Below, piece by piece: positions 9,197 to 17,188 of a stretch of 64,000 nt of DNA. Position numbers and translations under genes: made by a program. The stretch covers positions 1,860,001 through 1,924,000 of the forward strand of contig NZ_CP020046.1 in NCBI RefSeq assembly GCF_002028405.1, given 5' to 3'. This stretch comes from Thiomonas intermedia (GTDB lineage: Bacteria > Pseudomonadota > Gammaproteobacteria > Burkholderiales > Burkholderiaceae_C). Position 1 is the first letter of the stretch, and every line of letters begins with the position of its first letter. The notes under the pieces are model-generated. The model was not told the DNA's origin. It worked only from the letters and a program-made list of their open reading frames with translations, and did not search any database.

Positions 9197-9637
9197 ATGA
9201 GCTTCGGCCGTTTTGATCAGGGTGATGAGGCCGAGGCGATGAGCGACATCAACATGACGCCGCTGATCGACGTCATGCTCGTGTTGTTGGTGATCTTCAT
9301 CATCACCGCACCCTTGCTCACCGGCAGCCTGAAGCTCGATCTGCCCAAGGTCGAGGCCCCGGCGGCGCAGCAGGTGCCCACGATGCTCAATGTCGGGCTG
9401 CGCAAGGACGGTCAGCTCTATCTCGCCGACAAGGCGATCACGTTCGATCGGCTCAAGGCGCGCTTTGCCGCCGCGGCAAAGCAGTCGCCCAAGACCGAGG
9501 TTCACCTCAGTGCCGATGCCGCCGTGCCCTACGGCGACGTGGCGCAGGTGATGGGTGCGGCGCAGAACGCGGGCCTGAGCCGCATCGGTCTCATTACCCA
9601 GCAGCCCGCGGGCACGGCCTCTGCCGTCGCGCGCTGA
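9197..9637 (+). CDS. exbD: ExbD/TolR family energy-transduction protein
   Basis: Partner of ExbB, 146 residues. It has a short cytoplasmic start with DINMTPLIDVMLVLLVIFII, where the Asp at the start of the single membrane helix is the conserved proton-handling residue, followed by a periplasmic domain ending with the AVPYGDVAQVMGAAQNAGL helix. It is probably translated with exbB. The gene downstream is convergent. Confidence 0.94.
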   Translation: MSFGRFDQGDEAEAMSDINMTPLIDVMLVLLVIFIITAPLLTGSLKLDLPKVEAPAAQQVPTMLNVGLRKDGQLYLADKAITFDRLKARFAAAAKQSPKTEVHLSADAAVPYGDVAQVMGAAQNAGLSRIGLITQQPAGTASAVAR

Positions 9638-9645
9638 GGCCCCGG

Positions 9646-10014
9646 CTACTTGAACTTGTAATACGTCTGGTTGAGGTAGGCGGCGATGTCCTTCACCTCT
9701 TCCGGAAACAGGTCGTGGTTGAGCTGGGTGACGCACATCTGGGTGAACGCCATCAGTTGTTTGGGGTTGTGCACCTTGCGGTCCGGGCGGGTGTACATCG
9801 CCGAGGTCGAGCCCATCATGCGCTCGGCGTGACAGGCGGCGCACTTGAGGTCGGTGTAGTACTTCTGTCCCTGCGCCACATTGGCGCCGACGAAGATCGG
9901 GGGCACGGCATGCGGCGCGGCGGCGTCGGCGGCCTGTGCCGGATGCCACACAGCGAACGCGAAGACGCCGCACAGGCCGAGGGTTCGCGGTGCGAGGCAG
10001 ATCGATCGGAACAT
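9646..10014 (-). CDS. Periplasmic class I c-type cytochrome
   Basis: A 122-residue small electron carrier. A signal peptide (to about residue 29, AVWHPAQA) precedes a single haem site CAACH at residues 58-62. Met67 and Met68 (ERMMGST) and Met93 are candidates for the axial ligand. The C-terminal helix EEVKDIAAYLNQTYYKF is typical of the fold. ATG 10014 is preceded by GGGAGA on the coding strand. It converges with exbD and lies downstream of two c-di-GMP enzymes on the same strand. Its redox partner is unknown. Confidence 0.85.
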   Translation of the reverse strand: MFRSICLAPRTLGLCGVFAFAVWHPAQAADAAAPHAVPPIFVGANVAQGQKYYTDLKCAACHAERMMGSTSAMYTRPDRKVHNPKQLMAFTQMCVTQLNHDLFPEEVKDIAAYLNQTYYKFK

Positions 10015-10109
10015 CGTGGTCTCCCTGGGTTGTTTGCAGGCAGTGTGCGGGGCGCCGCGGCGCTTGTCCATAACAGCCCTGCGGGGTGAAGGGGTTCGGC
10101 GCTGCCGGC

Positions 10110-11924
10110 TCAAGGTCGGCCGGGGCGGGTGAACTGGAACAGCGAGGTCTGCACGTCTGCCTCCATCTCCGAGGCCCACACCACATAGGTATCGCGTCCG
10201 CGGCCCTTGGCGTGATACATGGCCACGTCGGCCTGGCGCAGCAGATCCTCCAGGGTCAGGGCGTGCGTGGGGTACAGCGCCACGCCGATGCTGCCCGAGG
10301 CGCGGAACTCCTTGCCCGACAGGGCGTAGGGCGCGCGCAGCCTTTCGAGTGCGTGCGCCGCAAGCTCCTCGGCCAGTCGCGGCGAGGGCAGGTTGGGCAG
10401 CACGATGGCGAACTCGTCGCCCCCCAGTCGCGCGCACACCGCGTCCGGGCCGAAGGCCTCGCGCAACCGGGCCGAGGTCGCCTGGATCAAGGCGTCGCCT
10501 GCGGCATGACCGAACTGATCGTTGATGCGTTTGAGGCCGTCGAGATCGATCCACAGCACCGCGGCAAAAGCCTGGCTGTCGTGTGTGCGGTCGAGCTGGC
10601 GCTGGCCGCTGTCGAACAGGCCGTTGCGGTTGAGCAGGCCGGTGAGCGGATCTTTGAGCAGCAGGTCCTGCAGCTTGGTGGCGCGCTCGCGCAATTGCGC
10701 CACGCGCACCGAAAGGCCGTAGGTCAACACCAGCGCCAGCAGGACCGAGACCCATTGCAGCGCGTCGGACGTGAGAAAGGTCTCGGGCAGCCAGCCCAGG
10801 GTGCGGCCGATGTTGGCGAAGCCGACGATCAACAGGGGCAGCAGGCTGACCAGCAGGATGATGGCGGGCATGAAGCGTTGCTTCCAGCGCACGACCGCCG
10901 CCCACGCGATCAAGACGAGGGCGGCTGCGGCGACGGCCTGCGCGGGAATGAGCATCCAGCCGCTGTTGGGCAGCAGCACCGCCACCGCGAGGGTGATGGC
11001 CAGCCACTGCACGATCTGCAGGGCCAGATCGGTTCGCGGTGCGTAGCGCGGCAGCAGCAGGTAGGCGCGGATGAAATACAGGCCTCCGGCGCACATCAGC
11101 GACAGTCCGCCCACCAGCCCGATGCCGTTCCAGACGGGCGTGCCCGGCCAGAGCTGGTGCTGGCCCACGCCGGAAATCGCCAGCATGTAGAACAGGGTGG
11201 CCGACTGCCACAGGATGTAGGCGAAGTAGGCCCGGTCACGGGTGCTGAGAAACAGAAAGGCGTTGTAGATCAGCAGCGCCACCACCATGCCGTAGAACAG
11301 GCCCTGAAGCAGCGCGTCGTCCACCGCATGGTGGCGGAAGGTCGTTGCGTCCCAGAGCTGAAATTCCGGCGTGAGCGCGCCGTATTGCGCCACGCGGATC
11401 AACAGGGTGCTCGACCCTTCGGGCAGTTCGAAGGCATAGGCGGTGTAACGCGAATGCAAGGCGCGGAGCTGCCCGATGCCGGGCGGACGTTCGCCGCTGG
11501 CGTTGGCCAGATCGGTCGGCAGCAGATAGGCGTCGGCCTCGCGCCAGACCGGGCGTCCGAGCTGCAGCACCAGTTGGTCTGGCGCCTGGGCGCTGCGGAA
11601 CAGCCGCACCCGCACCCAGAGTGCGTTTTCGCTGATGCCCAGATTGCTGCCGTTGACCACCTGGAACTGGGCATCGGGCACGGCGGCGACGGCGCCCGGT
11701 TCCAGCCGCCGTCCGGATTCGGGGTAAGCCAGCAAGGCTGCCCGCAGATCCTGGTGCGTGAGGTCGGACGGCACCAGAACGACCAGCGGCTCATCGTCGC
11801 CCACGGCGGCGGCCCGGGTGCACGCGCTCAGCCACAGCATGAGCATCGCGCCGAGCAGCAGCACCATAGCGCGGCTTGTCTCGCGTCGATCGGGGCGCTG
11901 TGACAGGCGGGACATGGCGGGCAT
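10110..11924 (-). CDS. Membrane-bound diguanylate cyclase with 7TM-DISM sensor
   Basis: Predicted to make c-di-GMP in response to an extracytoplasmic signal. A hydrophobic signal (MVLLLGAMLMLWLSAC) precedes a periplasmic 7TMR-DISMED2-like domain (about residues 45-190), then seven membrane helices (about 200-400) and a C-terminal GGDEF domain with RLGGDEFAIV near residue 500. KDPLTGLLNRNGLFDSGQR and the Mg-binding IDLDGLKRIND are intact, so it should be active. The frame opens at a TTG at 11990; ATG 11924 or 11915 looks more natural but neither has a strong ribosome site. It lies just downstream of a larger GGDEF-EAL gene. Confidence 0.88.
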   Translation of the reverse strand: MPAMSRLSQRPDRRETSRAMVLLLGAMLMLWLSACTRAAAVGDDEPLVVLVPSDLTHQDLRAALLAYPESGRRLEPGAVAAVPDAQFQVVNGSNLGISENALWVRVRLFRSAQAPDQLVLQLGRPVWREADAYLLPTDLANASGERPPGIGQLRALHSRYTAYAFELPEGSSTLLIRVAQYGALTPEFQLWDATTFRHHAVDDALLQGLFYGMVVALLIYNAFLFLSTRDRAYFAYILWQSATLFYMLAISGVGQHQLWPGTPVWNGIGLVGGLSLMCAGGLYFIRAYLLLPRYAPRTDLALQIVQWLAITLAVAVLLPNSGWMLIPAQAVAAAALVLIAWAAVVRWKQRFMPAIILLVSLLPLLIVGFANIGRTLGWLPETFLTSDALQWVSVLLALVLTYGLSVRVAQLRERATKLQDLLLKDPLTGLLNRNGLFDSGQRQLDRTHDSQAFAAVLWIDLDGLKRINDQFGHAAGDALIQATSARLREAFGPDAVCARLGGDEFAIVLPNLPSPRLAEELAAHALERLRAPYALSGKEFRASGSIGVALYPTHALTLEDLLRQADVAMYHAKGRGRDTYVVWASEMEADVQTSLFQFTRPGRP

Positions 11925-12037
11925 GGACGAACGGGGCCGACGGACGAAACGGATCCGGGCCAGTCTATGGGGCGGATCCGGGCGCTTCAATCCCTCTCAG
12001 CAGGGGGATGGGGTCGCCGTCAGGGCGGCACAAGTCT

Positions 12038-14839
12038 TCAGGCCCCGCTCGGCGGTGTCGTGGTGGCCAAGGTTTGAAGATCCTGCAGAAGCGCGTCGTT
12101 GATCGCCTGCGCGTTGAGGACGAGCTGCAGGGCCAGCTTGTGATCGCCCGCGTCGGCCGCCGCGCGGGCGCGGCGCGCCAGCTCGTGGATCAAGGCATGG
12201 CGGCGGTGGAAATCGGCATAGCGCGGGTCGGCGCCATAGAAGAACTGCCCCGATCCGTTCAGCCATTGGCCGAGGTGGCAGTAGCGCTCGGCATCGCGCA
12301 TCATCACGTTCTGCGGGAACTCGCCATCGCCCTGTGCTGCGGCGCGCAGTCGCAAGAACCGCTGCCGCTGGATTTCGGGCAGATTGGGCATGACCCGCAT
12401 GATGGGCTTGGGAAAGGTGGGGGGCTGCCACTGTGCAATCCAGCCGGGCAACGCCTCGGCGGGCATGGGGCGGGCGATGCCGTAGCCCTGCGCATGGGTG
12501 CAGCCCAGCGAAGCCAGAAGCTGCATGGCGCCATCGCCTTCGACGCCCTCGGCTACCGTGATCAGGCCCATGAGGGAGGCCATGTCGAGCAGGCCGACGA
12601 CGATGGCGTAGTCGTGCGGATCGTCGATCATGTCGCGCACGAAACTCTGGTCGATCTTGATGGTGTGCGCGGGCAGGCGCTGCAGATAGCGCAGCGTGGT
12701 TTCGCCCTGGCCGAAATCGTCGAGCGCGATGCGCACCCCGGCATGGGTGCTGTTCATCATCACCCGTGCGGCCACATCGAGATCGCGCAGGGCGCCGGAT
12801 TCGGTGATCTCGATCTTGACCTGCGCGGGTTGCAGGCCGGGATGGGCGGTAAGCGCTTCGCTGAGGTCGCTCAGCCAGTCTGGCGAAAGAAAATGCACCG
12901 CGCTGATATTGACCATCATGCCCAGGTTGAGGCCCTGCGCATTCCAGTATTGCGCCTGGCCCATGGCCTGCTGCAGCACCCAGCGGCCGACGGGGCGGGC
13001 CAGATGCGGCGCATCGAGCGCGCTGATGAAGGTCTGCGCCGCGAGCACGCCTTGTTCGGGGTGGCGGATGCGCAGCAGCGCCTCCACCCCGGTGATGCGC
13101 CCGGCCTCGGCGCCGCTGATGCACAGAATGGGCTGGTAGTGCAGGCTGAGCCACTGCTGGCTCAGCGCCTGTTCCAGCAGGTCGTAGGCATTTTGTCGGG
13201 CCTGGGCCTGGGCTTCCATGTCGGGCTGGTAGCGCTGCAGCACATTCTTGCCCGCCTGCTTGGCGGCATACATCGCCTGATCGGCGTGGCGTAGCAGGGC
13301 ATCGGGCGCCATGCCGTCGTCGGGCCAGATGGCCAGGCCCAGACTGGCGGTGACCTGAATGGCGTTCTGGTTGCTGAGTTCGATCAGGGTGCGCGCGCTG
13401 TCGAGCAGACGCTGGCAGGCGTTCAGGGCGTCGCGCTCCTGGGCGATGTGGTGCAGGATGACGGCGAACTCGTCGCCCCCCAGGCGGACCAGGGTGTCGT
13501 CGTCGCGCAGCACGTTCTGCAGCTTGGAGGCCAGGATCTTGAGAAACTGGTCGCCCTCATGGTGGCCGTAGGTGTCATTCACCCGCTTGAAATCGTCGAG
13601 GTCGAGAATGCCCACCGCAAACCGCTGGCCGCGTTCACGCTGGGCGGCGTCGCTCAGGCGGCCCAGCTGGGCCATCAGGTAGCGGCGGTTGGGCAGCTTG
13701 GTGAGATAGTCGCGCTCGGCCAGCTGCCGCAGGTGTTCGTTGTAGGACAGCAGGGTTTCGTGGCGCTCGTCGATGGCCAGCGACTCGGCCCGCATCCGTC
13801 CGAGCAGGAATAGATAGGTCAGGGCCAGGATGGTCAGCAGCGCGAGGGCTGCCACCAGGGTGGGGATCAACGACGTCCAGTAGGCTGCGACCAGGGTCGC
13901 GTAGGGCAGCGAAACCGCCACGGCCAGATCGGGCGCGTTCGGCTGGATGCGGATCCAATAGCCCACGCGCCTCTGGTTTACCGAGTGCACCACGCCGGCG
14001 AAGGACATCTCCGCCTTGTCCGGATGATCCTGCAGCGAGCGCACCAGCGCGCCGGTCTGCGGGTGCCCGTAGAACGCGTCGATGCGGTCGCGCGGCACGT
14101 CCGGCCAGCGCGCCAGCACATAGCCATCCTGCCGCACCAGCAGAAATCCCTCGGCTTCGCGCAAGGCATCGTCCCGCTGATTCTGGCGGGCCAGACTGAC
14201 CCAGAGACGGTTGAACGCCATGCGCTCGATGCCGATGCCGATCCAGAAGGCCGGGGTTTCGCCGCTTGCCGGGTAGAACTGAAGCTGGGGCAAGACCCGC
14301 CGGTTCATCGTGGGCAGACGCACGAGCGGCCCCACCACCATGTGGCCGCTTTGTTGCGCGTTGAGCAGCTGGGTCCAGATCAGCGGGTTGTTGCGCAGCT
14401 CGAAGCTGGGGCCGAGCGGGGCCGTCGATCCCAGGATCTGCCCGTCGGCGTCGACCACGCGGATGACCGTGATGCCCTCAAGCGCCGCCTGGGCCTGACG
14501 CAGGCGGAGTTGCAGGGCCGACGCATCATTCAGCAAGCGCGGGTTGCGCCGGATGCTCATCGCCAGACTGTCCGACAGGACTGCGTATTGCTGCAGCCGT
14601 CCGTCCGTGGCGCCCGCCAGCAGCTGCGCGTTGAAAGCCAGGCGGTGGTTCAGCTTCTGCCGCTCATTGCGCCAGTGCTGGAGGGCGTACAGGCCGAACA
14701 GCGCCAGCGTGACGAGAATGACCACCGCATAGCTGATCGAGAACAGCCGCTGCAGCCTTTGCAGATGGGTGCGCTCGGACTGGCTGTTGTCCGTCTCGAG
14801 CGCCTGGGCCAGAAGGGGAGGGAGCGTTTCCAAGGTCAT
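12038..14839 (-). CDS. GGDEF-EAL protein with Cache-like sensor and C-terminal CZB-like domain
   Basis: A 933-residue c-di-GMP turnover protein. A membrane helix near residues 32-52, an extracytoplasmic double-Cache-like region to about 315 and a second helix near 318-340 form the sensor. The GGDEF domain has an intact RLGGDEFAVI near 452. The EAL domain starts at GVEALLRIRHPEQG (about 584) and keeps TLRYLQRLPAHTIKIDQSF, so both halves may be active. The last 110 residues contain CHLGQWLNGSG (Cys854) and DFHRRHALIHELA, the pattern of a CZB zinc-binding domain, suggesting zinc or redox sensing. Confidence 0.88.
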   Translation of the reverse strand: MTLETLPPLLAQALETDNSQSERTHLQRLQRLFSISYAVVILVTLALFGLYALQHWRNERQKLNHRLAFNAQLLAGATDGRLQQYAVLSDSLAMSIRRNPRLLNDASALQLRLRQAQAALEGITVIRVVDADGQILGSTAPLGPSFELRNNPLIWTQLLNAQQSGHMVVGPLVRLPTMNRRVLPQLQFYPASGETPAFWIGIGIERMAFNRLWVSLARQNQRDDALREAEGFLLVRQDGYVLARWPDVPRDRIDAFYGHPQTGALVRSLQDHPDKAEMSFAGVVHSVNQRRVGYWIRIQPNAPDLAVAVSLPYATLVAAYWTSLIPTLVAALALLTILALTYLFLLGRMRAESLAIDERHETLLSYNEHLRQLAERDYLTKLPNRRYLMAQLGRLSDAAQRERGQRFAVGILDLDDFKRVNDTYGHHEGDQFLKILASKLQNVLRDDDTLVRLGGDEFAVILHHIAQERDALNACQRLLDSARTLIELSNQNAIQVTASLGLAIWPDDGMAPDALLRHADQAMYAAKQAGKNVLQRYQPDMEAQAQARQNAYDLLEQALSQQWLSLHYQPILCISGAEAGRITGVEALLRIRHPEQGVLAAQTFISALDAPHLARPVGRWVLQQAMGQAQYWNAQGLNLGMMVNISAVHFLSPDWLSDLSEALTAHPGLQPAQVKIEITESGALRDLDVAARVMMNSTHAGVRIALDDFGQGETTLRYLQRLPAHTIKIDQSFVRDMIDDPHDYAIVVGLLDMASLMGLITVAEGVEGDGAMQLLASLGCTHAQGYGIARPMPAEALPGWIAQWQPPTFPKPIMRVMPNLPEIQRQRFLRLRAAAQGDGEFPQNVMMRDAERYCHLGQWLNGSGQFFYGADPRYADFHRRHALIHELARRARAAADAGDHKLALQLVLNAQAINDALLQDLQTLATTTPPSGA

Positions 14840-15040
14840 GGAGGTCGTGCGGACGGCTCAGCCGCCTCAGGCGCGCGCGGCGCTGCGGGGGCCTGGGCCC
14901 GGCTGCGCGCACCGCACGCGGGAGAAGCCATTGGGGCGAAACGTCATCCTGCCTCCTGGAGCCATCGCAAAACAAGCGACATGACAAACGTCGGTCTGGT
15001 GTCACGACGATCCTTTGTACGCCACATTGAGAGCATGGTA

Positions 15041-15068
15041 AATGTAAAGACACAAAGGGTTCAGTCAA
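15041..15068 (-). promoter_or_regulatory. Putative promoter of the GGDEF-EAL gene
   Basis: On the minus strand TTGACT (15063-15068) and TACATT (15041-15046) lie 16 bases apart, about 200 bases before the start codon. The stretch between this promoter and the gene holds nothing else I recognise. Confidence 0.4.
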
Positions 15069-15126
15069 CCCCGCGCCGTGCTTCAATTGGCGCGCGGCGC
15101 AAGTGTTCCCGTGCCGCCTCATCTGC

Positions 15127-15271
15127 CGAGAGGGAGCGGGGAACAAAGTCTCAAAAATGCCCCAGAGGAGAAGTCGCAGTCAACACGCGATCAAGTCGTC
15201 CGCCAAAGTCTCAAAAACTCCCTCAAAGGGGTACGGCACGCTGAATTTCGTCGGGAAACAAGGTTTCAAAT
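15127..15271. repeat. Left-end repeat array (three TnsB-site-like motifs)
   Basis: GAACAAAGTCTCAAAAATG begins at 15141, CCAAAGTCTCAAAAACTC at 15203 and AAACAAGGTTTCAAATG at 15256. Spacings are about 60 and 55 bases, like the separated sites of a Tn7 left end. CGAGAGGGAGCGGG precedes the first copy and is mirrored at the right end. No gene is seen in this stretch. Confidence 0.6.
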
Positions 15272-15448
15272 GACTGCGTCGGCGTTGAGAAATTTGTCCA
15301 TGCTTCTTTGCTGTGCCTGCGAAGACGGGTCGCGGCGATGCCGACCTGGGTATGGTATGCAGCAGGCCCGCAGGACGGCTCGCTGCCAGGAGCTGGCATG
15401 AGCCGATATGCAGCCAGAGCAGGGCGCGGCACAATCCCAGGCGTTGAC

Positions 15449-15693
15449 GCGCCTATCGAGTCGGCAAAGATCGTCGCGCAGGTTGCGCCTCACCCGCGAC
15501 GTGGCGCTGGCTGAAGACTGCGCGCAGCCAGACGCTGGACCGCCTGCGCCACACGGCCACCGCCACGCCGCTGCGGGCGCGGCTATGCGCCGAGGCCGAT
15601 CTGCAGCATGCCATCCACGAGGCTGACTTCGCCGAAGCGGTGGACGCCGCGCTCGACGACGCCATGCTGGCGCTGATCTGGAGCCCTCCATGA
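15449..15693 (+). pseudogene. Remnant of a SigJ/ECF41-type sigma factor
   Basis: Two frames together recall the start of YlaC/SigJ-like ECF sigma factors: PIESAKIVAQV in one frame continues as RLTRDVALAEDCAQ in the next, matching the usual VARxxRDVGLAEDLAQ region. The rest (EADFAEAVDAALDDAMLALI) is too short and diverged. A frameshift and a large deletion make it nonfunctional. It ends in an ATGA overlap with a PhnB-like remnant, a neighbour pairing common for this sigma group. Confidence 0.5.
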
Positions 15694-15914
15694 AAGTCCA
15701 GTCCTATGTTTTCTTCAACGGCCGCTGCGCCGAGGCCTTCGCGCTATACCCGCTATACCCGCACGCCTTCGATGCCGTGCCCGGCATGCTGCTGCGCTAC
15801 CGCGAAAGCCCCGAGCCGCCGGCGATGCCGCTGGGCAAGACCTTCTTCGCCCCCTGTTTCGGCATGCTCACCGACCGCTACAGCCTGGGCTCGATGACCA
15901 TCGTCAACACCTGA
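15690..15914 (+). pseudogene. PhnB-like (VOC family) protein with internal deletion
   Basis: The 74-residue frame starts MKVQSYVFFNGRCAEAF and ends MPLGKTFFAPCFGMLTDRY, which correspond to the beginning and end of roughly 140-residue PhnB/YdcF-type VOC proteins. The central half is missing (YPLYPHAFDAVPGMLLRYRE runs straight into the C-terminal part). The product could not form the normal fold. Confidence 0.6.
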
Positions 15915-15985
15915 TACCCGGACGCTTCACCAGGGGGCTGATTACGCTGTCGACACACAGAAGCAGGCGAGAAGGCGTAACAGTC

Positions 15986-16633
15986 ATGATTCCTAGTTTT
16001 CCCGATGGTGCGACCATCGCATCCATCCAGACCGCGTTGGTGGCTCTGGGGCGCTTCAAATCGCTCGACAGCTCTCGCGCCACGATTTACGGGATCCGGG
16101 TCGTCCCGGAGAACAAGTTTGGCCTCCTGGCGGAGTTGTTTGCGCAGAACGCCTTGGATGGGGCGGTAACGGGCTCGGATCTGATCGAATGCCATACGGC
16201 GTTTCCGATCTACGCGAGCCTGCTCGCAGATGAATCTAAGCATCTATGGAAAGCCGCGCAGTTGGAGGGCCGACCGGGCGCATGGGCGCGTTACTTTCCG
16301 GCCATCGTTCACGACGACGTGTTCGCGGGTGCTCCGCGCTGTTGCCCAGCCTGCGTTGAGGCGGACCGCGAGGCGTTCGGCATCGCCTACTGGCGAGTCC
16401 AGCACCAGTTGCCTTCGGTCCTCGTGTGCAATGGCCACGGCAACGTCTTGCATGATCACTGCGTCGAATGCGCAAGCACCTATCCATCTGGTGGGCAAGG
16501 TCAATTGCCGTCGATGGCCTGCACGCATTGCGGTGGAACACAGTCCGCCGCAATGCGCAAAGTGAAAGATAGCCCCGGCGCCCGCGCGCAGGCCCCTTGT
16601 GCTAGTCGGGGTTCAGCTCGAACGCCGCACTGA
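15986..16633 (+). CDS. Truncated TnsD/TniQ-family transposition target-selection protein
   Basis: TniQ/TnsD proteins choose the insertion site for Tn7-like and Tn5053-like transposons. The 215-residue product starts IPSFPDGATIASIQTALVAL and has the LIECHTAFPIYASLLADE segment resembling EHTLFPLYAPF of Tn7 TnsD. A zinc-finger region follows: CCPACVEADREAFGIAYWRV, then HQLPSVLVCNGHGNVLHDHC. Tn7 TnsD is about 500 residues, so the DNA-binding C-terminal half is missing and the last 30 residues look like read-through of unrelated sequence. GAGAAGG precedes ATG 15986. It overlaps the convergent tetR end by 21 bases. Confidence 0.75.
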   Translation: MIPSFPDGATIASIQTALVALGRFKSLDSSRATIYGIRVVPENKFGLLAELFAQNALDGAVTGSDLIECHTAFPIYASLLADESKHLWKAAQLEGRPGAWARYFPAIVHDDVFAGAPRCCPACVEADREAFGIAYWRVQHQLPSVLVCNGHGNVLHDHCVECASTYPSGGQGQLPSMACTHCGGTQSAAMRKVKDSPGARAQAPCASRGSARTPH

Positions 16634-17188
16634 CTCGCCCGCGGCTCGAAGAAAGTCGGCCGAAAGCTCGGGGTCGCGCACCACGCGCGACATGAGCAGT
16701 GCGCCGACAAGGGTGGACAAGGTCGCGAGCGCTTGGTCGCGACCGGCTCTGCCGGGAGCGTCGCTCAGCATGCCCTCGATGAGTTCCAGGTAGCCGCGCG
16801 CCTCCGTCTCGAAAATGCGCCGCAGATCCGGATCGTCGCGGCGTGCGGCCTCGGCACCGACGGCGACGAAGGCGCAACCGTCGGCCGGATGGTCGCGGTG
16901 GTCGGGCGCGAGATAGCCGTTGACGAAGGTCGCCAGCGGGTCTGCGTCGGTTGCGGTCACACGCTCGCGCCACTTCGACTGACCCCGCGCCAGCGCGCTG
17001 GCCATGGATTCGCGTACCAGGTCCTCCTTGGAGCCGAATTGCTTGTAGAAGCCTCCGTGGGTAAGCCCGGCGGCGCGCATGACCTCGCCAAGCCCGACGC
17101 CGTCGAACCCGCGCTCGCGAAACAGACGCGCTGCACTGGCGACCACCGCGCACCGGTTGCGCTCGGCCTGTTCCCTGCTGACTTTCAT
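16613..17188 (-). CDS. TetR/AcrR family transcriptional repressor
   Basis: A 191-residue regulator with an N-terminal helix-turn-helix (VVASAARLFRERGFDGVGLG, then HGGFYKQFGSKEDLVRE) and a ligand-binding C-terminal domain containing Cys105 in PADGCAFVAVG. The AGLTHGGFYKQF recognition helix resembles NemR/AcrR-type repressors with cysteine-based sensing. It is the last gene of a three-gene operon and its start overlaps the MFS stop by four bases (ATGA). The likely operator is the palindrome upstream of the first gene. Confidence 0.9.
   Translation of the reverse strand: MKVSREQAERNRCAVVASAARLFRERGFDGVGLGEVMRAAGLTHGGFYKQFGSKEDLVRESMASALARGQSKWRERVTATDADPLATFVNGYLAPDHRDHPADGCAFVAVGAEAARRDDPDLRRIFETEARGYLELIEGMLSDAPGRAGRDQALATLSTLVGALLMSRVVRDPELSADFLRAAGESVRRSS

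Noticed and set aside
10086-11903. 605-residue + strand frame opposite the diguanylate cyclase
   Set aside because: Low-complexity shadow; the minus strand encodes an intact GGDEF protein.
15141-15275. Possible short CRISPR array (regularly spaced repeats)
   Set aside because: Only three imperfect copies of about 17 bases, no cas genes, and inverted copies at the far end of the block fit transposon ends better.
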